NCBI GenBank assembly: GCA_043819345.1
Contig: JBDREX010000035.1
Span: 1-54,771, forward strand
Length of the DNA: 54,771 nucleotides
Direction: 5' to 3'
Source of the DNA: CAYRDK01 sp043819345
Lineage (GTDB): Bacteria > Omnitrophota > Gorgyraeia > Velamenicoccales > Velamenicoccaceae
Notes under the pieces: model-generated
The model's database searches: none
What the model saw: the letters and a program-made list of their open reading frames with translations, nothing else
What the model was told of the DNA's origin: nothing
In this document: in pieces, positions 43,110 through 51,520 of the stretch
Position numbering within the stretch: position 1 is the stretch's first letter
Layout of the letters: each line of letters begins with the position of its first letter
Position numbers and translations under genes: made by a program

Positions 43110-44371
43110 ACCCTGTCCCTTCCAGCCCGTTTTGCCTTCAATAGAGCATCGTCAGAAAAACGAATCAAATCATCACAAACGCTAGAATCACGAGGAAAAG
43201 AGGCAACTCCGATAGAAACAGTAAGCTTGACTTTATGGTGCCGTATTACAGCTTGTTTTGTGGCCAAAAACTTTCTGAAATCCTCAGCCAACAGCACGGC
43301 TTCTTCATTATCAAGGCCCGCCAAGGCAACACAAAACTCCTCACCACCATAACGACAGACAATAAATCCAGATGAATTAAAAAAACTCTTAAGCCATAAA
43401 GCCATTTTCTTCAGCATGAAATCACCACCTAAGTGCCCAAACCGTTCATTGATATCTTTAAAGTGATCAATATCAATCATCAAAAACGACAAAGAAGCTT
43501 TATCCCTTTGTGCCCGTAAAAACTCTTCCTTAAACCTCTCTAAAGCATGGCGCCTCAAAAATAAGCCTGTCAAGCCATCTGTTATGGAGAGCTCCTGCAT
43601 GTGCTTAAAATAGATAGCATTCTCTAAGGCAAGCTTAGCGATATCAGCCACAACAGATAAAAACCTCAAATCTTCACTCGTATAGCACCGTAATAATGAT
43701 GAATCTATTCTTAAGACACCAATCAACCTCGCCTGTGTAATCAAAGGCACACACATTACAGAGCCAATAAAACGCGAAACCCCTTCTTTAACTTTATCGG
43801 GATCAAAACGAAAATCACTGGTTGCCGCATCTACAAGGAGCGGTTGGGCATGCCTTAATACCCATTCGTCAAAAAAATCTCCCGTCTTCTCCTTAATTTT
43901 TAAAGTCAAGTCCTCCTGAGCACAAGCCCGAAGCTCTAGTCTACGACTTTTTTCACCAACAAGATAAAGCAATACGTTGCCTTTTGAATTAAATAGATGA
44001 AAAACTTCATCAACAACAGTCCTTACCACATACTCTAAAGACGAATTATTATTCAAATCCTGTGTAAAGTTTTCCAAGCGCTGATAATTTGCCACTTTCT
44101 GAAATAAAGAATCTCTTAGGGCAATAAAACGCAGAACTTCCCCTTCAGCAAGGTTTTTTTCAACTGTCAAACCCTCTTTTTTTAGGGCTGTTTTGTCACA
44201 AAACCGTCTATTTTGAAGAGCAAAATAATAAAAGGATATAAAAAGAAGAAAAAGAGTGGCAAAAACATACCAAATAAACTGAGGAGCATAATGCAGAAAA
44301 TAAAATAAAGAAGAAAGAGTAAAGAAAAGAAGAAAAACAACAAAAATTTGAGGAGGTATTTTTTTAAACAA
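43097..44371 (-). CDS. GAF-GGDEF diguanylate cyclase, two membrane helices, no I-site
   Basis: Diguanylate cyclase of 424 residues. Two N-terminal membrane helices lie at about 8-27 and 31-52. A GAF domain (about 110-252) includes MCVPLITQARLIGVLRID. The GGDEF domain has GGEEF at 342-346, but the RxxD I-site position reads SSGF, so allosteric product inhibition is probably absent. It overlaps the ABC ATPase gene by 8 nt. Confidence 0.92.
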   Translation of the reverse strand: MFKKIPPQIFVVFLLFFTLSSLFYFLHYAPQFIWYVFATLFLLFISFYYFALQNRRFCDKTALKKEGLTVEKNLAEGEVLRFIALRDSLFQKVANYQRLENFTQDLNNNSSLEYVVRTVVDEVFHLFNSKGNVLLYLVGEKSRRLELRACAQEDLTLKIKEKTGDFFDEWVLRHAQPLLVDAATSDFRFDPDKVKEGVSRFIGSVMCVPLITQARLIGVLRIDSSLLRCYTSEDLRFLSVVADIAKLALENAIYFKHMQELSITDGLTGLFLRRHALERFKEEFLRAQRDKASLSFLMIDIDHFKDINERFGHLGGDFMLKKMALWLKSFFNSSGFIVCRYGGEEFCVALAGLDNEEAVLLAEDFRKFLATKQAVIRHHKVKLTVSIGVASFPRDSSVCDDLIRFSDDALLKAKRAGRDRVCSL

Positions 44372-45467
44372 TTGTTATTTCTGTATCAGCATGAAAAAAA
44401 TGTACTTTGCTCATATCAAAAACAAGTTCCATATCCTGATTAACTGCAGGCCTATCATGAGCACCAACACGGGCAATAAAAGAGTGCTTTCCCGTATTAA
44501 GATATAAATACACCTCTGACCCCATGGGCTCAACAACTTCACATGTCACCTTAACCACATTTTCAGCTGGTGCTTCAGAAACAAAAAGCTTATCATAGAT
44601 ATCTTCTGAACGAATACCAAAAAAAACTTCTTTACCAACAAAAAACGCTAACTTTGCCTGCATCTCTTTAACGATTCGGACACGTATGTGGCCTTCGTCA
44701 AAATAAAAACGTCCATCCTGCTTTATAAGGCGGCCTTTCATAAAATTCATTGGAGGGCTTCCAATAAAACTAGCAACAAATTTATTTACAGGATTATCAT
44801 AGATAGTAATCGGATCAGCAATCTGCTGGACAACTCCATCTTTCATAACAACAATGCGATCCCCCATAGTCATGGCTTCTGTCTGATCGTGCGTCACATA
44901 TATCATCGTTGTTTGCAGCCTCAAATGCAGTTTGTGAATTTCCGTGCGCATCTGCACTCTAAGCTTAGCATCTAAATTGCTCAGAGGCTCATCAAACAAA
45001 AAAACCATTGGCTTACGCACAATGGCCCTACCTACAGCAACTCTCTGCCTTTCACCACCAGATAGCTCTCTTGGCTTACGTTCTAAATAATTTTTTATAC
45101 TTAATATTTCAGCGGCATCATTAACCCTCTTTATAATCTCTGATTTTGGATACCTTCTTAACATTAACCCAAAAGCCATATTTTCAAACACGGTCATATG
45201 CGGATAAAGAGCATAGTTTTGAAAAACCATCGCAATATCCCGATCCTTAGCAGGAACATCATTTACCAATCTATCCCCTATAAAAATCTCGCCCTCAGAG
45301 GCCTCTTCCAAACCTGCCACCATGCGTAAGGTTGTTGACTTTCCACATCCTGAAGGACCAACCAAAACCAGAAACTCTTTATTTTCCACTCCAAGAGAAA
45401 CCCGATCAACTGCTCGGACATTCCCGCCATAAATCTTACTTACATCTTTTAAGCTTACTTGTGCCAT
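44364..45467 (-). CDS. ugpC: ABC transporter ATP-binding protein, MalK/UgpC/MsmK type
   Basis: ATPase of sugar-type ABC importers. It has 367 residues: Walker A GPSGCGKST (37-45), signature LSGGERQ (135-141), Walker B VFLFDEP (155-161), H-loop VTHD, and a C-terminal TOBE/MOP domain (about 240-367). No permease or binding-protein gene is in the window, so it may be a shared ATPase that serves several transporters, as known for MsmX/MsmK. The gene symbol is by similarity class only. Confidence 0.88.
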   Translation of the reverse strand: MAQVSLKDVSKIYGGNVRAVDRVSLGVENKEFLVLVGPSGCGKSTTLRMVAGLEEASEGEIFIGDRLVNDVPAKDRDIAMVFQNYALYPHMTVFENMAFGLMLRRYPKSEIIKRVNDAAEILSIKNYLERKPRELSGGERQRVAVGRAIVRKPMVFLFDEPLSNLDAKLRVQMRTEIHKLHLRLQTTMIYVTHDQTEAMTMGDRIVVMKDGVVQQIADPITIYDNPVNKFVASFIGSPPMNFMKGRLIKQDGRFYFDEGHIRVRIVKEMQAKLAFFVGKEVFFGIRSEDIYDKLFVSEAPAENVVKVTCEVVEPMGSEVYLYLNTGKHSFIARVGAHDRPAVNQDMELVFDMSKVHFFHADTEITIV

Positions 45468-45522
45468 AATTTGAATACCTTTGGTTTTTTTCTATGCAAT
45501 GCCCTAATAAAAGTTGTAGGGA

Positions 45523-45552
45523 ATCTTAACACAAAATAGGTTTTTTTGTCAA
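45523..45552 (-). promoter_or_regulatory. Sigma70-type promoter for the ABC-GGDEF operon, overlapping the accD stop
   Basis: TTGACA (complement at 45547-45552), 18-nt spacer, TAAGAT (45523-45528) with a TGT extended -10. The -35 box spans the accD stop codon, so the operon starts within the end of accD. Confidence 0.65.
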
Positions 45553-46388
45553 CCTAAATAATCTATCATTTTATGAAGCATGTCCTTAAGCTGTTTCCTG
45601 TGCACGATCATATCTAAAAGTCCATGCTCTAACATAAACTCAGACCTCTGAAACCCTTCAGGCAATTTCTGCCTTGTCGTTTGTTCTATAACTCTCGGCC
45701 CGGCAAACCCAATCAGCGCATGAGGCTCAGCCATGATGATATCTCCTAAGCCCGCAAAAGAGGCCATAACACCACCCATAGTCGGATTTGTTAAAACAGA
45801 TATATATAAAAGACCAGCCTGATGATGCTTATTCAATGCCGCCGAAGTCTTTGCCATCTGCATGAGGCTAAATATCCCTTCATACATCCTGGCTCCTCCT
45901 CCAGACCCTGAAACAATCACAAGAGGCAGTTTTTTTTCAATAGAATACTCTATGCCGCGCGTAATCTTCTCCCCCACAAGAGACCCCATGCTCCCCATGA
46001 TGAAACGCGAATCGGTAATCGCAAGAACAGTCTTTTTTCCAAAGATTTCACCAACACCTACAATAACCGCTTCCTTTAAACCTGTTGCCTGCTGATCCTG
46101 GGCAAGTTTATCTTTATATGATTTAATACCTGTAAACTCTAAAGGGTCAACGCTTGAAAGCCCGGTATCAAATTCTGTAAAAGTGCCCTCTTCAACAATC
46201 ATGCCCAGCCGCTCATAAGCCGTCATGGTAAAATGATAATTACACTTCGGACAGACCTTCAGATTTTCTTCAAGAGCTTTTTTATAAAGAGCCTGGCCGC
46301 ACTGTTGGCACTTTGTCCACAAGCCATGCGGCATCTCTTTTTTTCTAACCTTAACAACTGTGTATTTCGGCTTACTAAATAAAGACAT
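45549..46388 (-). CDS. accD: Acetyl-CoA carboxylase carboxyltransferase subunit beta
   Basis: Transfers carboxyl from biotin to acetyl-CoA, making malonyl-CoA for fatty acid synthesis. It has 279 residues. The N-terminal zinc ribbon has C27, C30, C46 and C49. The crotonase-fold core has VSGSGGGARMYEG, the PTMGGVMASFAGLGDI stretch and GFAGPRVIEQT. The partner subunit accA is not in the window. It lies 25 nt after the DUF1015 gene. Confidence 0.96.
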   Translation of the reverse strand: MSLFSKPKYTVVKVRKKEMPHGLWTKCQQCGQALYKKALEENLKVCPKCNYHFTMTAYERLGMIVEEGTFTEFDTGLSSVDPLEFTGIKSYKDKLAQDQQATGLKEAVIVGVGEIFGKKTVLAITDSRFIMGSMGSLVGEKITRGIEYSIEKKLPLVIVSGSGGGARMYEGIFSLMQMAKTSAALNKHHQAGLLYISVLTNPTMGGVMASFAGLGDIIMAEPHALIGFAGPRVIEQTTRQKLPEGFQRSEFMLEHGLLDMIVHRKQLKDMLHKMIDYLG

Positions 46389-46413
46389 CCAGAAAGACCT
46401 CTTTCTTCAAACT

Positions 46414-47679
46414 CTAAAATTTATGGATTAGTAAACCACTCAACAATTTAGGATAAAAGTACGTAGACTTTTGTGGCATAACCTCTCCACTCAAGGCGAT
46501 AGACCTAATCTGATCTATTTTTGTAGCATTCATAACAAATAAAGCATCACAGGCTTTCTCATCAACAAATTTTATGCCTTTATCTAAATCAACTTCATAC
46601 TGAACCTGACTCAACGGAATTTTCAAAAATGAATCAAAGATCACTTTCTGAAGAATGACAACATCAAGATTCTTATACTCTTTTGGCCCGTCCTGAATAA
46701 GCCTGTTACACTCCCTTTTGTCCGTAAGCTTCAAAAGGTAAAACTTATTATCTTTATAAAGGCCAAATACACCAGGTTCACTCATCTTCTCTTCCATCTC
46801 TGACACAAGCTTCTCTTTAGAAGGTAATTCCTTAATAGAAAAACAAGACGAAAAAATATCCACATCAAAACGAACATTCTTTACAAGCCGATGAGTCGGC
46901 AGCACACACAACCCCGGATCTTCTAAAGCCGTAAAATAAGTCATTATGTAATTATATGATTTTTTGAAAAGATTTGGATGCTGGGAACGTTTTTTATCAC
47001 GGAACATGCGGGCCACTTCGTGGCGATGGTGGCCATCGGCAATAAAAAGATCTTTTTCACTTAAAAAAGCCTTCACTTTTTCAATAAGGCTTTCCTGATG
47101 AACTTGCCAAATTTTGTTCTCAATACCATCTTCATCCTCAAAAGAAAAAAAAGCAGGCGTCTTTCTGACTTCCTTCTCGAAAACATCCCTAATCATTCCC
47201 TTCTGATCAGAGAAAACTGTAAAAATCGGGCTCAAGTTAGCCTCAACAGCCTCCATAAGCTTCATACGATCTTCTTTGGGTGCAGTATGTGTATGTTCGT
47301 GAGGATAAATACTCTGATCAGATCCTTCTTCATCCAACTGCATAAGAGCAATAAAACCTAATCTTGATTTCCTCTCTTTCCCTACACAGAAAGTCTGCTC
47401 ATAAAAATAAATGGCTGGCTTTGCATCCTGCATCAAAACACCGCGCCTAGACCACTCGTCCATATATCCGGCCGCGCGAGTATACTGATTTTCTAAATCC
47501 TTATCGCCCGCTAATTCCTTGCCCAAAATCAAGCGAATCATATTATAGGGATGCCTTTGATAATATTCTTCCTGCTTTGCGGCACCAATAATGTCATATG
47601 GAGGGCAAACAACCTTGGAAGGATCTTCAACAACTCCTGTATTATAATGCACACTCTGAAAAGGTTCTATTTTCGCCAT
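46414..47679 (-). CDS. DUF1015 family protein, function unknown
   Basis: Matches the DUF1015 family, widespread in anaerobes and some aerobes but without a settled function. The start is ATG 47679 (421 residues, MAKIEPFQSVHYN), 12 nt after AGGAGG; the frame extends to a TTG that touches the Shine-Dalgarno. Conserved family features are VVCPPYDII near the N-terminus, QEEYYQRHPYNMIRLILG, IYPHEHTHTAPKEDR and FIADGHHRHEVA. Histidine-rich segments (HEHTH, DGHHRHE) look like metal sites. The start overlaps the vanZ-like gene by 13 nt. Confidence 0.85.
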   Translation of the reverse strand: MAKIEPFQSVHYNTGVVEDPSKVVCPPYDIIGAAKQEEYYQRHPYNMIRLILGKELAGDKDLENQYTRAAGYMDEWSRRGVLMQDAKPAIYFYEQTFCVGKERKSRLGFIALMQLDEEGSDQSIYPHEHTHTAPKEDRMKLMEAVEANLSPIFTVFSDQKGMIRDVFEKEVRKTPAFFSFEDEDGIENKIWQVHQESLIEKVKAFLSEKDLFIADGHHRHEVARMFRDKKRSQHPNLFKKSYNYIMTYFTALEDPGLCVLPTHRLVKNVRFDVDIFSSCFSIKELPSKEKLVSEMEEKMSEPGVFGLYKDNKFYLLKLTDKRECNRLIQDGPKEYKNLDVVILQKVIFDSFLKIPLSQVQYEVDLDKGIKFVDEKACDALFVMNATKIDQIRSIALSGEVMPQKSTYFYPKLLSGLLIHKF

Positions 47680-48023
47680 CGGTACAAACAACCTCCTGTC
47701 AACCCACCTAAGATATCGAAAAAAATATCGGCATAAGAAAATTGCCGACCCGGCACAAAAAGCTGGTGTATTTCATCACTTAAAGAAAAAAATAATACCA
47801 TGAAAAATACTACTAGTAAAGAATTAAAATATTTGTTAGAAGTCCTTTGCAGAGCGAAAGACAATAGTAGCCCAAAACAAAAATATTCTAAAAAATGAAA
47901 TAGCTTATCTGAACCAGCGAACAATACCGGAACAGAATCTGCCGGCAAAGACGAAAAAAAGAATATTACTCCCCCATACAAAAGAATCGGAATCCAATAA
48001 TAAAACTGTTTTTCTTTAGCCAT
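47667..48023 (-). CDS. VanZ-like family membrane protein
   Basis: Small membrane protein of 118 residues from ATG 48023 (MAKEKQFYYWIPILLYGG). Hydrophobic segments lie at about 8-25, 42-58, 68-84 and 95-112. The VanZ hallmarks are KLFHFLEYFCFGLLL and SDEIHQLFVPGR followed by a conserved Asp (ADIFFDILGG). In enterococci the name comes from a teicoplanin-resistance gene, but most family members have unknown roles. It lies 5 nt after the fmdB-like gene. Confidence 0.82.
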   Translation of the reverse strand: MAKEKQFYYWIPILLYGGVIFFFSSLPADSVPVLFAGSDKLFHFLEYFCFGLLLSFALQRTSNKYFNSLLVVFFMVLFFSLSDEIHQLFVPGRQFSYADIFFDILGGLTGGCLYRWRK

Positions 48024-48028
48024 TACGC

Positions 48029-48280
48029 TTAGGCACCCGGACAACCCGAACAACCAGCTTGACTACCGGCAGACGGACAAGATGCTGGACCAGGACTACC
48101 TTTTCTATAATCTGTAGCATAAAACCCGGCTCCTTTAAAAATAAAACCTGAACCAGAACTGATCAGGCGAACCACTTCCTTTTTGCACTTTGGACACTCT
48201 TTTAAAGGCTCAGCCGTAATAGACTGAAACTGTTCAAAATGATGGCCGCAATTTTTACATGCATAATCATATGTAGGCAT
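48029..48280 (-). CDS. FmdB-type zinc ribbon protein
   Basis: Small protein of 83 residues. Begins MPTYDYACKNCGHHFE, with zinc ligands C8, C11, C29 and C32 (CPKC). The C-terminus is Gly/Ser/Ala/Pro-rich and adds more cysteines (SQAGCSGCPGA). FmdB-type proteins are annotated as putative regulators; the function is not established. It is separated from dnaJ by repeat element B. Confidence 0.88.
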   Translation of the reverse strand: MPTYDYACKNCGHHFEQFQSITAEPLKECPKCKKEVVRLISSGSGFIFKGAGFYATDYRKGSPGPASCPSAGSQAGCSGCPGA

Positions 48281-48306
48281 ATAAACACCCCCTGTTTACA
48301 AAATGT

Positions 48307-48388
48307 TAGCGGATTGGTGAGTTTTCGGGTTTACGGATTAACCCCTCCACCCACACACTCGTCCACTCGCAAACTCGTTAACCCGTTA
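48307..48388. repeat. Octad-iterated inverted element B (dnaJ-fmdB spacer)
   Basis: Words starting ACYC recur exactly every 8 nt at 48341, 48349, 48357, 48365, 48373 and 48381 (for example ACTCGTTA). The complementary word, ending in GRRT, recurs every 8 nt at 48307, 48315, 48323 and 48331 (for example TTACGGAT). The arms meet at 48339-48340. The outermost word includes the dnaJ stop codon. On the transcript this is a degenerate long hairpin that starts at the dnaJ stop. Confidence 0.8.
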
Positions 48389-49483
48389 TATAGAAATACC
48401 TCTTAATCGTGCAAACTCCTGTACTGTTTTTTTCTCGTTTGAATTCAAGTCCCCTGGAATATCCACAATCACTCTAACAAGCTCATCACCTTTGCGCTTA
48501 CTGGACAAGTCTGGCACTCCTTTATCCTTCATTCGAAAGATCTTTCCAGATTGTGTCCCGGATGGAATTTTCATCTTCACTAAACCGCTTAAAGACGGAA
48601 CGTCAATCTCGCCGCCCAAAATGGCCTTAACAACATCAACATGGACTTCACATAAAAGATCATTATGATGACGCTCAAAAAGATGGTGCTTACGAACACG
48701 AATGACAACGTATAGATCGCCTCTACCACCCTCAGCTTCTTCCCCTTCGCCACGCAATCTTAAATGTGATCCCGTATCAACACCTGCTGGAATCTTAACA
48801 GAAATTTTCCTCTTAACTTTTTCCCGGCCCTGCCCCGAACATTTTGGACAAGGTGTTGTAACAATCTTGCCTTCTCCACCACACTTACGGCAAGTCTGAG
48901 TCATATGAAAAAAGCCCTGTGACACCGTCACCTGGCCAGCTCCTTTACAATAAGAACATATGGCCTTTTTACTTCCCGGCCGCGCACCAGACCCTTTGCA
49001 ATTTGAGCATATTTCATAGCGCGCTATCTCAAACATCTTATCAACGCCCGTCGTAGCTTCTTCTAAAGTGATCTCCGTTTCATACTGAAGATCACGGCCG
49101 CGTCTAGGGCCTTGACGCCCACCACCTCCACCAAAAATTTCTTCAAAAATACTTCCACCACCCATACCTCCACCGCCACCACCAAAAATTTCCTCAAAAA
49201 TATTAGAAAAATCAGCGCCACGAAAAATATCTTCCGTAGAATATCTCTGGTCTATTCCCGCATGCCCATATTGGTCATACAAAGAACGTTTCTTATCGTC
49301 AGAAAGCACAGCATAAGCTTCGGAGATCTCTTTAAACTTTTCCTCAGCCTCTTTCTTTTGCGCAGTATCTACACGGTCAGGATGGTGCTTCATTGCAAGG
49401 CGCCGATACGATTTCTTGATTTCATCATTAGTCGCCGACTTAGCAACACCTAATATCTCATAATAATCACGTTGCGTGGACAT
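48386..49483 (-). CDS. dnaJ: Chaperone DnaJ
   Basis: Hsp40 co-chaperone that stimulates DnaK ATPase. It has 365 residues: J domain with HPD at 34-36, a Gly/Phe linker with two FEEIFGGGGG repeats (about 90-125), then four zinc motifs of the CxxCxGxG type (CSNCKGSG, CSYCKGAG, CRKCGGEG, CPKCSGQG) and the C-terminal substrate domain. AAAGGA precedes ATG 49483 and follows repeat element C. Confidence 0.98.
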   Translation of the reverse strand: MSTQRDYYEILGVAKSATNDEIKKSYRRLAMKHHPDRVDTAQKKEAEEKFKEISEAYAVLSDDKKRSLYDQYGHAGIDQRYSTEDIFRGADFSNIFEEIFGGGGGGMGGGSIFEEIFGGGGGRQGPRRGRDLQYETEITLEEATTGVDKMFEIARYEICSNCKGSGARPGSKKAICSYCKGAGQVTVSQGFFHMTQTCRKCGGEGKIVTTPCPKCSGQGREKVKRKISVKIPAGVDTGSHLRLRGEGEEAEGGRGDLYVVIRVRKHHLFERHHNDLLCEVHVDVVKAILGGEIDVPSLSGLVKMKIPSGTQSGKIFRMKDKGVPDLSSKRKGDELVRVIVDIPGDLNSNEKKTVQEFARLRGISI

Positions 49484-49497
49484 AGTTTCCTTTATAA

Positions 49498-49585
49498 TCA
49501 GGGGTCGGGATACAAGGTACGGGGTTCAGTAAAAACAAAATCTTTTTGCGCTTACTCTACCCTATACCCTGCATCCAGTACCTAG
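49498..49585. repeat. Heptad-iterated inverted element C (dnaK-dnaJ spacer)
   Basis: Words of the TACCCTR type recur every 7 nt at 49558, 49565, 49572 and 49579, the last abutting the dnaK stop. The complementary words recur every 7 nt at 49502, 49509, 49516 and 49523 (for example GGTACGG). At RNA level 49565-49576 pairs with 49508-49519 as 12 consecutive pairs including two G-U, and pairing continues inward with one mismatch. The loop is about 34 nt and A/T-rich. Confidence 0.75.
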
Positions 49586-51472
49586 CTATTTCTTATCATC
49601 TTCTTCTCTAAATTCAGCATCAATGATATCTTCTTTTTTCTTATCTTGTGTGCCTTGCGCATCAGCATCAGCAGATGGTGCTTCTTCAGATGTGGCTTGA
49701 GGGCCTCCCTGTTGAGCAGATGCTGCGGCTTTATAGATCTCTTCAGCCAGCTTATGCGATGCTTTTGTCAACTCTTCAATACCTTTTTTAATCTTATCCG
49801 TATCCTTGCCCTTAATGGCCTCTTTTAATTCAGCAGCTTTTGATTCAATATTCTTTTTCTCATCTTCACTAACCTTGTCGCCATAGTCCTTCAACGACTT
49901 CTCAGTCGAATAAATAAGGGTATCAGCCTGATTACGAACCTCCACCTCTTCTTTTTTCTTTTCATCCTCTCCGGCAAACTTCTCAGCTTCCTTGACCATT
50001 TTATCAATATCTTCTTTGGAAAGCTTATGAGGAGCAGTAATACGAATGGATTGCTCTTTGCCCGTACCTTTATCCTTAGCATTCACATGAACAATACCAT
50101 TAGCATCAATGTCAAATGTAACTTCAATCTGCGGAATACCGCGTGGAGCAGCCGGTATACCAACCAGATCAAAACGGCCTAACTCTGTATTATCTTCAGC
50201 CATTTTACGCTCGCCCTGCAAAACGCGCACTGTGACAGCCGTTTGATTATCAGCCGCTGTTGAAAAAACCTGGCTCTTTTTCGTTGGAATAGTTGTATTT
50301 CTTTCAATCAGTTTCGTAAAAACACCACCCATGGTTTCGATCCCTAAAGAAAGAGGTGTCACGTCTAAAAGAAGAACATCTTTAATATCTCCTTTCATGA
50401 TCGCGGCCTGAACCGCAGCACCTAAAGCAACACACTCCATCGGATCAACGCCACCCTCAATTTTCTTTCCAACAAAACCCTCAACAAACTTCTGGACACT
50501 TGGCATACGTGTCGGACCACCGACCATAATAACCCTATCAATATCAGAAGCTTTCAAATTAGCGTCTTCTAACGCCTTTCGCAATGGATCTTTACAGCGC
50601 TCAACAATCGGCATAACTAACTCTTCCAGTTTAGCGCGCGTAATATTCATCGTTAAATGCTTTGGCCCGGTGTTATCCGCTGTCACAAAAGGAAGATTGA
50701 TATCCGTCGTCAAAGTACTTGAAAGCTCAATCTTCGCTTTTTCTGCAGCCTCTCTAATCCTCTGATACGCCATCTTATCATTCTTCAACTCCAAGCCTGT
50801 ATCTTTTTTAAACTCAGAAATAATATAATCAATTAACGCATTATCCATATCCGTTCCACCCAGATGTGTATCACCATGCGTTGATTTAACCTCAAAGACA
50901 CCTTCTGCCATTTCCATAACAGTAACGTCTAATGTTCCGCCGCCCAAATCAAAAACCATAATCTTCTGTTCTTTTCCAGCCTTATCCAATCCATAAGCCA
51001 AACAAGCCGCGGTCGGTTCATTAATAATTCTTAAGACCTTGAGTCCGGCAATTTCACCGGCATCTTTTGTTGCCTGCCTCTGGTTATCATCAAAATAAGC
51101 CGGGCATGTAATAACCGCCTCTTCAACCGTATCTCCTAAATAAGCCTCTGCGTCCTGCTTAATCTTCTGCAAAATGAAAGCCGAAATCTGCTGCGGCGTA
51201 AATTCTTTACCAAAAGCTTTAAATTTATAGTCTGTGCCCATCTTGCGCTTGGCCGCCATAATCGTTCCTTCCGAATTAATGGAAGCCTGACGACGAGCCG
51301 GCTCTCCAACAAGCCTTTGGCCGTCTTTCGTAAAAGCGACATACGAAGGAAACGCCTTCCCGCCACCGACAGTTGTTCCTTCAGCTGATGGAATAATAAC
51401 AGGCCTCGAACCTTCCATAACAGCCGCCGCTGAATTTGATGTCCCTAAATCAATCCCAATTACTTTTGCCAT
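49586..51472 (-). CDS. dnaK: Chaperone DnaK (Hsp70)
   Basis: ATP-dependent chaperone. It has 628 residues, the normal length. The nucleotide-binding domain starts GIDLGTSNSAAAV, with VFDLGGGTLDVTV near 190 and the GGPTRMPSVQK motif near 325. The substrate domain and an acidic C-terminal tail (EEDDKK) follow. AGGAGG lies 8 nt before ATG 51472. It is between grpE (48-nt gap) and dnaJ. Confidence 0.98.
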   Translation of the reverse strand: MAKVIGIDLGTSNSAAAVMEGSRPVIIPSAEGTTVGGGKAFPSYVAFTKDGQRLVGEPARRQASINSEGTIMAAKRKMGTDYKFKAFGKEFTPQQISAFILQKIKQDAEAYLGDTVEEAVITCPAYFDDNQRQATKDAGEIAGLKVLRIINEPTAACLAYGLDKAGKEQKIMVFDLGGGTLDVTVMEMAEGVFEVKSTHGDTHLGGTDMDNALIDYIISEFKKDTGLELKNDKMAYQRIREAAEKAKIELSSTLTTDINLPFVTADNTGPKHLTMNITRAKLEELVMPIVERCKDPLRKALEDANLKASDIDRVIMVGGPTRMPSVQKFVEGFVGKKIEGGVDPMECVALGAAVQAAIMKGDIKDVLLLDVTPLSLGIETMGGVFTKLIERNTTIPTKKSQVFSTAADNQTAVTVRVLQGERKMAEDNTELGRFDLVGIPAAPRGIPQIEVTFDIDANGIVHVNAKDKGTGKEQSIRITAPHKLSKEDIDKMVKEAEKFAGEDEKKKEEVEVRNQADTLIYSTEKSLKDYGDKVSEDEKKNIESKAAELKEAIKGKDTDKIKKGIEELTKASHKLAEEIYKAAASAQQGGPQATSEEAPSADADAQGTQDKKKEDIIDAEFREEDDKK

Positions 51473-51520
51473 AACATAACCCTCCTCTTATATTTTAAGA
51501 TTTAAATTTTTAATGTTCGC

